In this document: positions 28,251 to 35,997 of the stretch, in pieces | Numbering within the stretch: position 1 is the stretch's first letter | Layout of the letters: the number at the start of each line of letters is the position of its first letter | From: Acidobacteriota bacterium | GTDB lineage: Bacteria > Acidobacteriota > Terriglobia > Terriglobales > Acidobacteriaceae | Assembly: GCA_021780075.1 (NCBI GenBank) | Contig: JAJXZL010000046.1 | Location: 1 to 64,000 of the forward strand | Reading direction: 5' to 3' | DNA: 64,000 bases | Translations under genes and position numbers: made by a program | Notes under the pieces: generated by a model | The model's input: only the letters and a program-made list of their open reading frames with translations | Told to the model about the DNA's origin: nothing | Databases searched by the model: none

Positions 28251-28880
28251 TTACTCGAATTGCAGCAGCGTTTGCGCCACCGGCTGATAGCTCTTGCGGT
28301 GCATCGGAGTCGGTCCCAGGCGCGCAAGCGCTTCTTTGTGCGCGGGGCAGGGATAGCCCTTGTGCTGCGCCAGTCCGTACCCCGGAAATTCCCGGTCCAG
28401 CTCCACCAGCAAACGGTCGCGATGCACCTTGGCCAGCACGCTTGCCGCGGCAATGGAGAAGCTCGTCGCATCCCCTTGAATCACCGCCCGCTGCGGGCAA
28501 TCCCAGTCTATGGTGTCCTTCCCGTCGATCAGCAGAAAGTCCGGGCTCAGCGCCAGTTGCTCCACCGCGCGGCGCATGGCCAGCAGAGAAGCCTGACGAA
28601 TGTTGATGCGGTCAATCGTCTCCGCATCGATGGCTGCAATTGCCCAGGCCACAGCGTTCGCGCGAATCTCCCGGTCCAGTTCTGCGCGCTTCTTTTCGGT
28701 GAGCTTCTTTGAGTCATCAAGGCCAGCCAGTGCGCAGCCTCTTGGCAGAATCACAGCCGCAGCCACCACCGGCCCAAACAGCGGCCCACGCCCCACTTCA
28801 TCCAGTCCGGCAATGCGCAATGCTCCCTGCCTGCGCGCAGTCTCTTCCAGCGTCCACCCGCAAACCGGAGTCTTGGCCAT
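28251..28880 (-). CDS. rnhB: Ribonuclease HII
   Basis: 209 aa. Cleaves the RNA strand of RNA-DNA hybrids and single ribonucleotides in DNA. Catalytic acidic residues are in IAGLDEVGRGPLFGPVVAAAV (Asp-Glu), LLIDG and SIAAASVLAKVHRDRL; AQHKGYPCPAHKEALARLGPTPMHRKSY is the family signature at the C-terminus. GGGAGAC precedes the ATG at 28880, so the longer in-frame reading upstream is not needed. Last gene of the rpsP-rplS-rnhB neighbourhood, but a terminator separates it from rplS. Confidence 0.95.
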   Translation of the reverse strand: MAKTPVCGWTLEETARRQGALRIAGLDEVGRGPLFGPVVAAAVILPRGCALAGLDDSKKLTEKKRAELDREIRANAVAWAIAAIDAETIDRINIRQASLLAMRRAVEQLALSPDFLLIDGKDTIDWDCPQRAVIQGDATSFSIAAASVLAKVHRDRLLVELDREFPGYGLAQHKGYPCPAHKEALARLGPTPMHRKSYQPVAQTLLQFE

Positions 28881-28966
28881 GTCTCCCAGTATAAGAATCC
28901 CCAAGCGCTTGCGGGTAATTTTGAAGGGTGCAGAGCTTGTGCCCGCGCCCAGAAAGCACCTGAGAG

Positions 28967-29001
28967 CAAAAAACAACCCCGGCGCATGGCCGGGGTGTTT
29001 G
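28967..29001 (-). terminator. Rho-independent terminator after rplS
   Basis: On the minus strand ACCCCGGC pairs with GCCGGGGT and is followed by TGTTTTTT. It lies between rplS and rnhB and should reduce read-through into rnhB. Confidence 0.85.
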
Positions 29002-29021
29002 GATAACGAAAACGCGCTGGC

Positions 29022-29387
29022 CTAAGCCTTGGCCGTTACGCGGTCCACTTCCTTCAGACGCGCAGCCTTGCCGCGCAGTCCGCGAATGTAGAACAGCTTG
29101 GCGCGGCGCACCTTGTAGCTGCGGATCTTCTCGATCTTGTCGATGACCTTGGAGTTGAAGGGAAAGATGCGCTCAACGCCTTGGCCAAAGCTCATCTTGC
29201 GTACGGTGAAGGTGCCCTGAGGGCCACGGTTGATGGCGATTACCAGGCCTTCAAAGGCCTGCAGCCGTTCCTTGTCGCCTTCCTTGATCTTGACCTGGAC
29301 GCGAACCTGGTCGCCGGGAACAAACTCGGGAAGATCGGCGCGCTTCAGCTTGTCTGCAAGGCGCTGCATTACGGGATGTATGGACAT
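29022..29387 (-). CDS. rplS: Large ribosomal subunit protein bL19
   Basis: 121 aa, normal length. Signature [24 protein letters not shown] near residues 30-53 and the basic C-terminal stretch [28 protein letters not shown] ribosome binding site before the ATG. In this genome rplS is not directly after trmD: an ICMT-like gene and an opposing DinB-like gene lie between, so it needs its own promoter in 29388-29488. Terminator follows. Confidence 0.97.
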   Translation of the reverse strand: MSIHPVMQRLADKLKRADLPEFVPGDQVRVQVKIKEGDKERLQAFEGLVIAINRGPQGTFTVRKMSFGQGVERIFPFNSKVIDKIEKIRSYKVRRAKLFYIRGLRGKAARLKEVDRVTAKA

Positions 29388-29488
29388 AGTCGTTTCCTGC
29401 TTTTGAACTCAGAATTTTCAGTTTATCAGAGAACAAGCATTTGTGCCTAATGCCTTTCTCGTCTCCGCGTTGCGCTATAGTGGCACCC

Positions 29489-29968
29489 ATGGACGAGAAA
29501 CGCGCAATGCTTCGCCACACGCTGGCCACACTCGCTTACCGCGCCGCCCGCGCTCTTGAGAACGCGCCGGAGAACTTCGCCGACTTTGCCGCTGCCGGCC
29601 GCCAGCCCGTTCAGATACTCGCCCACATGGGCGACCTGTTTGACTGGGCCTTGAGCATGGCGCAGGGCAACCCGCGCTGGCGCGTCTCGCAGCCGCTTGC
29701 CTGGGCCGCCGAGCAACAGCGATTCTTCTCTTCGTTAGCTTCCTTTGACAGCTATCTCGCTTCGCCCGAGCCCATCCACGCCCCGCTGGAGCTGCTGCTG
29801 CAAGGGCCTGTGGCAGATGCGCTCACGCATGTCGGCCAGTTGGCCATGCTGCGCCGGTTGAGCGGAAGCCCCACGCGCGGTGAAAATTTTTATGTAGCCG
29901 CTATTGGCGTCGGGCAGGTCACTGCCGAGCAGCCCACTCCGGTTCAGCCGTTCAGGGAACGAGCATGA
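29489..29968 (+). CDS. DinB-like protein
   Basis: 159 aa. Four-helix-bundle pattern with potential metal-binding histidines in QPVQILAHMGDLFDWAL and ADALTHVGQLAMLRRLSG, matching the spacing of DinB-like proteins, which are putative metal-dependent thiol- or transferase-type enzymes. Specific activity unknown. It faces right inside the otherwise leftward ribosomal cluster, divergent from rplS. TATAGT lies 7 bases before the ATG with no ribosome binding site, so the mRNA may be leaderless. Upstream in-frame codons are weaker starts. Confidence 0.7.
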   Translation: MDEKRAMLRHTLATLAYRAARALENAPENFADFAAAGRQPVQILAHMGDLFDWALSMAQGNPRWRVSQPLAWAAEQQRFFSSLASFDSYLASPEPIHAPLELLLQGPVADALTHVGQLAMLRRLSGSPTRGENFYVAAIGVGQVTAEQPTPVQPFRERA

Positions 29969-29996
29969 ACCCGTCGCCCGGCCTGCCGTCGCGCGA

Positions 29997-30557
29997 TCAG
30001 CGGATAAAAGGTATGTAAGCCTTCACCTGGGACTGGTACTCAGCAAACTCATCCTGGAAGCGATTGGCCAGCTCGAGTTCCTCTTTCTCAAGGCGAAGCT
30101 CGAGCCCCACCACGAAAAAGAAAATACTCAAAACCAGCATGGGCAGAGGCGTCCAGGGGATCCCAATTGCCAGCAACATGCACAATGAAGCGGTGTACAT
30201 CGGGTGGCGAACAATCGAATACGGCCCTGATTTCACCAGAATGAAATAGTCGTCGTATTTATTGTCGACACGCCACCGCTTGGAAAGATAGTACCTCGCT
30301 GTCAAGGCCAGAATTACGGCGATCGGTGCAAAAACCATCCCCGCAATAATGGCGGCCTGCCCCTTCTCAAAGCCCCACGGCCGTACATACGTCAGGATAA
30401 AAGCGAACCCTGCGAAGGTCAGAAGTATGCCGAACCGGGACGCGGGGACTCCAACCCCCTCCTCTGATTCCCATACCCGCTTACTCGGCCAGATGACCGC
30501 AAGCAGCCATATAGCCCCGCACACGGCGAGTTCAATGAGTGCAATTTGTTGCATCAT
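29997..30557 (-). CDS. Isoprenylcysteine carboxyl methyltransferase/PEMT-like membrane methyltransferase
   Basis: 186 aa. Four to five membrane helices. The diagnostic segment of the ICMT/phospholipid-methyltransferase superfamily is present: VKSGPYSIVRHPMYTASLCML, then ELRLEKEELELANRF...EYQSQVKAYIPFIR with the conserved Glu and Tyr residues. The acceptor substrate in bacteria is usually unknown. It follows trmD by 12 bases in the same direction and may be an insertion into the conserved trmD-rplS arrangement. The first ATG is followed by a second; TAATCT lies 7 bases before the second. Confidence 0.8.
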   Translation of the reverse strand: MMQQIALIELAVCGAIWLLAVIWPSKRVWESEEGVGVPASRFGILLTFAGFAFILTYVRPWGFEKGQAAIIAGMVFAPIAVILALTARYYLSKRWRVDNKYDDYFILVKSGPYSIVRHPMYTASLCMLLAIGIPWTPLPMLVLSIFFFVVGLELRLEKEELELANRFQDEFAEYQSQVKAYIPFIR

Positions 30558-30569
30558 ATAGAGATTATT

Positions 30570-31394
30570 TCACCTGTTGCCCGTGCGAATCGAGTCTAGC
30601 ATCTGTTGATCTTCTTTGCTCAGTGCGGCTTGCTTCAGCAGGTCTGGGCGATTGGTCAGCGTTTTGCGCAACTGTTGCTCGCGCCGCCAGCGTCGGATCT
30701 GCTGATGGTCGCCCTGTAGCAGCACTTCCGGCGCCTTCAGGCCGCCAAACTCCGCAGGCCGCGTGTAGTGCGGGTAGTCCAGCAGACCGCCCGCTCCGTG
30801 TTGCGAGCGCGGAACGCCCTCCTGGTCCGTGGTAATCTCCGCATCGGCCACGCCAAAGCTCTCAAACTCCCCCGACGCTTCGTTGCCCAGCACGCCCGGC
30901 ACCAGCCGCATCACCGCGTCCACCACCACCGCGGCGGCAAGTTCGCCTCCGCTCAGCACGTAGTCGCCAATGGACAACTCCATGTCGCAATACAGCTCAT
31001 TGATGCGTTCGTCCACGCCTTCGTAGCGGCCACAAATCAGTACCACCCGCTCCAGCTTTGCCAGTTCGCGCGCCACCGGCTGCGTCAGCGTGCGTCCCTG
31101 TGCGGAAAGCAGAATCACGCGCGTGTGAGCCGCATCCTCAGTCCCTGCGCGGGCGGCCTTTGGCTCAATGCCCAGCCCCGCAAGCGCTTCCGCCAGCGGC
31201 TCCGGCTTCAGCACCATGCCTTCGCCGCCGCCAAAGGGGCGATCGTCCACGGTTCGGTGCCGGTCGTGCGTAAAGGCGCGCAGATCATGCACGCTCACCG
31301 TCACCAGCCCCTCGGCCTGCGCGCGGCGTACGATTCCGTGTTCGAAGATGCCCGCAAAGAAGCCCGGAAAGATGGTGATGATCTCAAAGCGCAT
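30570..31394 (-). CDS. trmD: tRNA (guanine(37)-N1)-methyltransferase
   Basis: 274 aa. SAM-dependent methylation of G37 next to the anticodon, preventing frameshifting. SPOUT fold: FEIITIFPGFFAGIFEHGIVRRA at the start, DDRPFGGGEGMVLKPEPL near residue 50-70, the knot region VVLICGRYEGVDERI and LSIGDYVLSGGELAAAVVVDAV, then PHYTRPAEFGG. The C-terminal domain ends in basic repeats. Usual place after rimM. Confidence 0.97.
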   Translation of the reverse strand: MRFEIITIFPGFFAGIFEHGIVRRAQAEGLVTVSVHDLRAFTHDRHRTVDDRPFGGGEGMVLKPEPLAEALAGLGIEPKAARAGTEDAAHTRVILLSAQGRTLTQPVARELAKLERVVLICGRYEGVDERINELYCDMELSIGDYVLSGGELAAAVVVDAVMRLVPGVLGNEASGEFESFGVADAEITTDQEGVPRSQHGAGGLLDYPHYTRPAEFGGLKAPEVLLQGDHQQIRRWRREQQLRKTLTNRPDLLKQAALSKEDQQMLDSIRTGNR

Positions 31395-31578
31395 GTTTGC
31401 TTATTTCCAATCAAGCGAGTGTAGTGCAGGTAAAAAACCTCGTACGTTATTTTATTTGGCAGCGGGTCTGTTTGCTGGGTTCTGGCTTCAGCTCAAACAT
31501 AAATTGAACTGAATGAGTGCAGGCTTCAGTAACTGAAACTGAGGGAAAGCTCTTTCAAACTGCTCCACCACCTTTTGC

Positions 31579-32136
31579 TCATGACCTTCCCGGCACATTC
31601 AAATCCGCCAGCCCCTCGGGCAGAGCCATCTCCACGCGCTTGCCGTCCAGGTCAATCCCGCGCAGGTAGCTCTTCGCAAACGGCACCAGCACCTCGCCTG
31701 CCGCCCCGCGAACCACGAGCAGCGCCACAGGCCCCGCCGTGCGGTTCACGTCTTCAATCTCACCCACCGCACGCGGCTCGCTGCCGGCAACATCCACCAG
31801 TTGACAGCCGATCAGGTCGCCAATGTAGACCTCATCCTCGCCCAACGCTGCCCGCTCGGTGCGGGGAATCGCCACCACAAGCCCGGCCAGCGCCTCGGCT
31901 GTTGAGATCGAATCCACCCCGGCAAAGTGCAGCACAATGCCGCCCTTGTGCTGCCAATGGGCAATCAACTCCGCTTCGCGCGGAGCCGCGCCAGCACTCT
32001 CGCTCAGCAGCCAGAGCCGTCGCCGTTCAGCAAATTTTTCAGGAAAATCGGTCAGTATCTCCGCGTAGACTTCACCTTTGCGCCCCTGCGGACGGAGAAT
32101 GCGCGCAAGCCATACCCACTCCTGCACCCGGATCAT
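31579..32136 (-). CDS. rimM: Ribosome maturation factor RimM
   Basis: 185 aa. 16S rRNA processing factor for the 30S head. N-terminal VWLARILRPQGRKGEVYAEILTDFPEKF and C-terminal PRC-barrel domain with EDEVYIGDLIGCQLVD, VLVPFAKSYLRGIDLDGKRVEM. GGAGATC ribosome binding site before the ATG. Between khpA and trmD as usual, with a 184-base gap before trmD. Confidence 0.95.
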   Translation of the reverse strand: MIRVQEWVWLARILRPQGRKGEVYAEILTDFPEKFAERRRLWLLSESAGAAPREAELIAHWQHKGGIVLHFAGVDSISTAEALAGLVVAIPRTERAALGEDEVYIGDLIGCQLVDVAGSEPRAVGEIEDVNRTAGPVALLVVRGAAGEVLVPFAKSYLRGIDLDGKRVEMALPEGLADLNVPGRS

Positions 32137-32178
32137 TGAGATCTCCAGCGCTTGTCTGGTGGGTGCAATGACACCATC

Positions 32179-32448
32179 CTAGGCTTCGTCGTCCTCTTCC
32201 ATAATGTCAAGCGTGTAGCGGTGATGCAGCTTCATGCTGACTGCGCCTAGAATGGTGCGCACAGAGCGGGCAGTGCGCCCCTGCTTGCCGATGACCTTGC
32301 CCACGTCTTGCGGTGCAACCCGAAGCTTCAGAACGGTGTTGTCATCCCGGTCTACGGATTGCACTAGCACGGCTGCCGGATCATCCACCAAGGCCCGCGC
32401 GATTTCACGGACCAATTCCTCGACTGCAACCATTTCGTGTTGGGTCAT
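32179..32448 (-). CDS. khpA: KH-domain RNA-binding protein KhpA
   Basis: 89 aa. Single KH domain with the GXXG loop in VGKVIGKQGRTARSVRTIL. Binds RNA broadly and often acts with KhpB. Start chosen at MTQHEMVAVEELV, which has AGGGG upstream and gives the family length; the longer in-frame reading adds a sequence unlike KH proteins. Acidic tail MEEDDEA. Usual place between rpsP and rimM. Confidence 0.93.
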   Translation of the reverse strand: MTQHEMVAVEELVREIARALVDDPAAVLVQSVDRDDNTVLKLRVAPQDVGKVIGKQGRTARSVRTILGAVSMKLHHRYTLDIMEEDDEA

Positions 32449-32591
32449 GCGCTTGCCCCTGACCTGTACGTCCAAGAAAAATACCCCTTGGATCGGTGCC
32501 CGCATATTAGCAGGACACATTCACCGCCGTCAGTGATTGTCCGCACCCCGGCCGGACTACCACGAGCAAAACATTTGGGGAAGGGAAGTCG

Positions 32592-32852
32592 TTAGGCTGT
32601 AACTGCTTCCGCAACCGGAGCAGGGTTCTTCGTCACCAGCTTCTCGACGGTCGGAGAGAATTGTGCGCCGACTTTACGCCAGTAAGCGATACGCTCGTGC
32701 TTCAAGTCCACCGTGGCCGGGTTAGTGCGAGGGTTGTAGGTGCCAACCACCTCAATCGAACGGCCGTTGCGGGCGCGATCCTTCTCAATGACCACAATCC
32801 GGTAGTGGGGCTGCTTGCGGGCGCCAACGCGCGCCAATCGAATCATTACCAC
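32592..32852 (-). CDS. rpsP: Small ribosomal subunit protein bS16
   Basis: 86 aa. MIRLARVGARKQPHYRIVVIEKDRARNGR and the VGTYNP signature. First gene of the rpsP-khpA-rimM-trmD cluster. A GTG at 32852 has AAAGGAA at better spacing (10 bases) than the ATG at 32846; which is used is uncertain. Confidence 0.96.
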   Translation of the reverse strand: MVMIRLARVGARKQPHYRIVVIEKDRARNGRSIEVVGTYNPRTNPATVDLKHERIAYWRKVGAQFSPTVEKLVTKNPAPVAEAVTA

Positions 32853-33272
32853 GGCTTTACGGTTCCTTTCAGATTCCTGTTCTGTGTGCGTCTCTTGCGC
32901 GATTCAGGATGGCAGTCGGCGATCTTTGCGGCACGCCTGCCAAACGAAAGGCCAGACTGATCGCCCGGCCCTCGCAAGACTCAACAACTAAGTATCGCCG
33001 AAAGTAGGCATTTGAAGCAAATCGAGAGTTTCCGCTCATGCTTCTTCCATCCTGCCCAAGGTCGGACGGCTCCACCTAATCCGTACACGCCAATGTCGCT
33101 CCTGCGAAGGTAGCTGCCGGAGTAAACCAGCGAACGTTCCAGCCATGGCTCAAAGAAGTCAATCGGCTGGTCGTAGTAGTGCGCAATCGAGGCGCTCGGC
33201 TTTTCCTGTCGAATGGCGTGGATGCTCAACTCGAATCAACGGAAATTGAGTTGCAGTTGCGGCAATGAACAA
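32853..33272. other. Intergenic region upstream of rpsP with a gene remnant
   Basis: Contains the rpsP promoter region and the decayed fragment at 33095-33229. No intact gene. Confidence 0.5.
33095..33229 (-). pseudogene. Remnant of a cyclopropane-fatty-acyl-phospholipid synthase gene
   Basis: The conceptual peptide includes SIAHYYDQPIDFFEPWLERSLVYSGSYL, which matches the N-terminal part of CFA synthase-like methyltransferases (an IxxHYD start, then the catalytic-domain entry 'xxYSxxY'). The match ends after about 45 residues. What follows in frame has no SAM-binding glycine motif, and a stop lies just upstream. It is a short leftover, not a functional gene. Confidence 0.55.
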
Positions 33273-34091
33273 TTAAACCGTGCCCGCCGGGAACAGATAC
33301 TTCAGCATCGGCCGCACTCGGGCAGCCCAGCTCGCCTCGTCGTGTGTCCCCCCCTGAACCCGTTCAAAATGCAGTGTTTCGCCAGGCTTCCAGCCGTTCA
33401 CCGCAAGCTGCCGTGCCAGGTGCTCCACGTCGCGCAGCGCCTCGTGGCCCTCTCTGTCACCCACATCCAGCCACAGCCGGGGCCGCTCTCCGAGTACCGG
33501 AGCGCGCTTGTTCAGGTAGTTGAGGATGCTCTTTGCGTTCCACCATACGCTCGGTGAAAGCGCCGCCAGCCGGCCAAACCGCTCCGGGTGCCGCAGTCCA
33601 AAGTAGAGAGTCACCAGGCCGCCCAGCGAAGACCCGCCAAGCCCCGTGACTTTGCGCTCCGTGCGCACGCGATACCGGGTGGCAATCCACGGCATCAGTT
33701 CGTGCGTCAGCAGTTGTCCATAGGCGTCGGCCTCGCCGCCGGCCATCTGTGCATTGCGCTCGTGGGTATATTCGGCCAGCCGCCGTTCACCGGCGTTGTG
33801 GATGCCGACAATCACCAGCGGCTCCACCTCTCCTGCCTTGATCGCCGCATCCGCATGCTCGCCCACCTTCCAGGTGCGGCCACGGATAAACGAAGTCTCG
33901 CCGTCGAAAAGATTCTGCCCGTCGTGCAGGTAAAGCACCGGATATGCCCAATCCGGCCGCTGCGGATAGCACGGCGGCAGGTAAACCGTTACGTCGCGCG
34001 CGTCGGGCAGGTAGCGGCTGCGGAACGCTCGATGCACGTGCAGACGTGGGTGCGTCGCGGCATCAAGGCCCGGCTGCAATCCCTCATGCAT
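33273..34091 (-). CDS. Esterase of the Fes/esterase D superfamily
   Basis: 272 aa alpha/beta hydrolase. DVTVYLPPCYP...YPVLYLHDGQNLFD at the start, the nucleophile elbow GLGGSSLGGLVTLYFG near 147-162, and GGTHDEASWAARV with the catalytic His near the C-terminus. No signal peptide. It resembles enterochelin-esterase-like and acyl-esterase D proteins; the substrate is unknown and could be a polysaccharide ester. Its ATG overlaps the end of the upstream kinase gene by 8 bases, so the two are translated together. Confidence 0.82.
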   Translation of the reverse strand: MHEGLQPGLDAATHPRLHVHRAFRSRYLPDARDVTVYLPPCYPQRPDWAYPVLYLHDGQNLFDGETSFIRGRTWKVGEHADAAIKAGEVEPLVIVGIHNAGERRLAEYTHERNAQMAGGEADAYGQLLTHELMPWIATRYRVRTERKVTGLGGSSLGGLVTLYFGLRHPERFGRLAALSPSVWWNAKSILNYLNKRAPVLGERPRLWLDVGDREGHEALRDVEHLARQLAVNGWKPGETLHFERVQGGTHDEASWAARVRPMLKYLFPAGTV

Positions 34092-34713
34092 TCGGTATCG
34101 TCCCCGTCATGGCGTACAGAATCACGCGGGCCGTCACTTCCTCATCATGGTGTGATGAGATCATCATGTCGTAGAGATGAGGGTTGTTCCAGACCTGTCC
34201 GAACTTCTGTTGCAGGTACTGCATCCGTTCCGCATCCACCGTGCGGACGCGTTGCTCGATGTTGACGCCCGGACCCAGCCGCGAACGAAGGCGCTGCACC
34301 CGATCGCGCAGCGGCGCATAGATGAAAACCTGAAACACCCCCGGCTTCTTCTGCAGGATGCACTGCGCGCCGCGTCCCACAATCACGCAGTTTCCATCGG
34401 CATAGGCCTGTTCCATGATCTGGCGCGTCAGTTCCAGCATCGTGTCCGGATCAAACGTCGAGTTCTCCTCCGGAACCACGCCGCCCGCGAGCGCCGTGCT
34501 GCGCATCGCCTTCCTGTTCATGCGGCTCAGCCAGGATTCCACATGTTCATCAAAGTGGCTCACCACGTCGGGGTCCACATGGGCCGTGCGGGCAATTGCT
34601 TCGATCAGCGCCCCGTCCAGCAGCTTCCATCCCAGCTTCTCCGCAACCATCTTCGCAATTCTGCCGCCGCCGCTTCCAAACTCCCTTGAGACTGTCAGTA
34701 CCCGGTATCCCAT
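34084..34713 (-). CDS. Cytidylate kinase-like nucleotide-binding protein
   Basis: 209 aa. P-loop-like N-terminus VLTVSREFGSGGGRIAKMVAEKLGW, typical of the cytidylate-kinase-like family; ADGNCVIVGRGAQCIL and VFQVFIYAPLRDRVQRL are core strands. True cytidylate kinases have GxxGxGKxT; here the Lys-Thr is missing, as in the Cmk-like family whose substrate is not settled. GGGAGA before the ATG at 34713. Followed by an overlapping esterase gene. Confidence 0.8.
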   Translation of the reverse strand: MGYRVLTVSREFGSGGGRIAKMVAEKLGWKLLDGALIEAIARTAHVDPDVVSHFDEHVESWLSRMNRKAMRSTALAGGVVPEENSTFDPDTMLELTRQIMEQAYADGNCVIVGRGAQCILQKKPGVFQVFIYAPLRDRVQRLRSRLGPGVNIEQRVRTVDAERMQYLQQKFGQVWNNPHLYDMMISSHHDEEVTARVILYAMTGTIPNA

Positions 34714-34904
34714 GTCTTCTCCCGTAACTGCCGACGATGCTACTTTACTCCGTTTCAATCCCGGTGTGCTTTCCTGCGCAACCGCCCCTGCGGGGTGCCT
34801 CGCTGGTCACTCCGCGCCTGAAACCTGCCGTACACTGGTGACACAAACAGGATGCGGCAACGCTGCTTTGCCTGCTGCCGCGCTCACATCGCGGAGGGTG
34901 CGGT

Positions 34905-35960
34905 ATGAAGAAAATCGGCGTGCTTTTCGGCGCGGAAAACAGCTTTCCCAGTGCGCTGGTCGAGCACATCAACGCCCGCAACGTCGAGGGCATCTCCGCG
35001 GAGTTTGTTGAAACAGGCGCCGCGCAGCTTGATAAGGCTCCGCCCTATTCCGTCATCCTCGACCGCGCATCGCACAGCGTCCCTTTCTATCGCGCCTATC
35101 TCAAGCACGCCGCGCTCTACGGAACGGTAGTCATCAACAATCCCTTCTGGTGGTCGGCAGACGACAAATTCTTCAACTACACGCTGGCAGCAAAGCTCGG
35201 CGTGGCCGTGCCGCCCACGGTCATCCTGCCCCACAAGCAGCTCCCCGAGGGCAACACCGACCGCTCCATGCGCAACCTCCAGTATCCCCTCGACTGGGAC
35301 GCCGTCTTTGCCTACGTCGGCGAACACGGCTTTATGAAGCCCGTCGATGGCGGCGGATGGCGCGACGTGCATCACGTGCACAATCGCGACGAGTTCTTCC
35401 GCGCCTACGATCAGTCGCGCGACCTCTGCATGGTCTATCAGAAGGCCGTGAATTTCGATCAATACTTCCGCTGCTTCGTCGTCGGCCAGAAGCGCGTCCG
35501 CATCATGCCCTATGACCCGCGCAGACCGCACGCAGAGCGCTATCTCAAGGATGCGGCTCCTGCCAGCCGCACTCTGCTGAGACGCATTCAGCGCGATGCC
35601 ATCACCCTCTGCCGCGCTCTCGGCTATGACCTCAATACAGTAGAGTTCGCGGTTGAGAACGGCATCCCCTACGCCATCGACTTCATGAACCCCGCACCCG
35701 ACGCGGATCTGCACTCCATAGGCCAGGCGAACTTTGACTGGATTGTCAGCGAAGTGGCTCACCTGGCCATTGCCAGGGCCAGAACAGCTCCGCATGTGCC
35801 CGAACTGCGCTGGTCGGCATTCCTCGGCGCCCCACCCGTGCGCCCAAAGTCCGCGAAGCCCGCAAAAAAGAAGCTCGCCGCAAAAAAGCACGTCGCGGCG
35901 CTCCCAAAATCCACTCTGCCCGCCGAGCCCGCCCTCGCAGCCGCGCCAAACCAAAGCTGA
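34905..35960 (+). CDS. ATP-grasp-like protein with Lys/Ala/Pro-rich tail
   Basis: 351 aa. Residues about 60-250 look like an ATP-grasp (RimK-like) enzyme: NPFWWSADDKFFNYTLAAKLGVAVPPTVILP (preATP-grasp end and entry), FMKPVDGGGWRDV as the ATP-grasp Lys and Gly-rich loop, QKAVNFDQYFRCFVVG and EFAVENGIPYAIDFMNPAPDAD as the Mg-binding acidic region. It should ligate a carboxylate to an amine; substrate unknown. The last about 50 residues are a low-complexity basic segment with repeated AKKK and Pro, like a histone H1-type tail. GGAGG before the ATG. Confidence 0.75.
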   Translation: MKKIGVLFGAENSFPSALVEHINARNVEGISAEFVETGAAQLDKAPPYSVILDRASHSVPFYRAYLKHAALYGTVVINNPFWWSADDKFFNYTLAAKLGVAVPPTVILPHKQLPEGNTDRSMRNLQYPLDWDAVFAYVGEHGFMKPVDGGGWRDVHHVHNRDEFFRAYDQSRDLCMVYQKAVNFDQYFRCFVVGQKRVRIMPYDPRRPHAERYLKDAAPASRTLLRRIQRDAITLCRALGYDLNTVEFAVENGIPYAIDFMNPAPDADLHSIGQANFDWIVSEVAHLAIARARTAPHVPELRWSAFLGAPPVRPKSAKPAKKKLAAKKHVAALPKSTLPAEPALAAAPNQS

Positions 35961-35985
35961 TCCTGCGGGTTTCCGCGGCATCATC

Positions 35986-35991
35986 TATCCT
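35986..35991 (+). promoter_or_regulatory. Candidate -10 box of a leaderless transcript (aldo/keto reductase)
   Basis: TATCCT lies 6 bases before the ATG at 35998 and no ribosome binding site is present. Confidence 0.35.
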
Positions 35992-35997
35992 TGTCAT

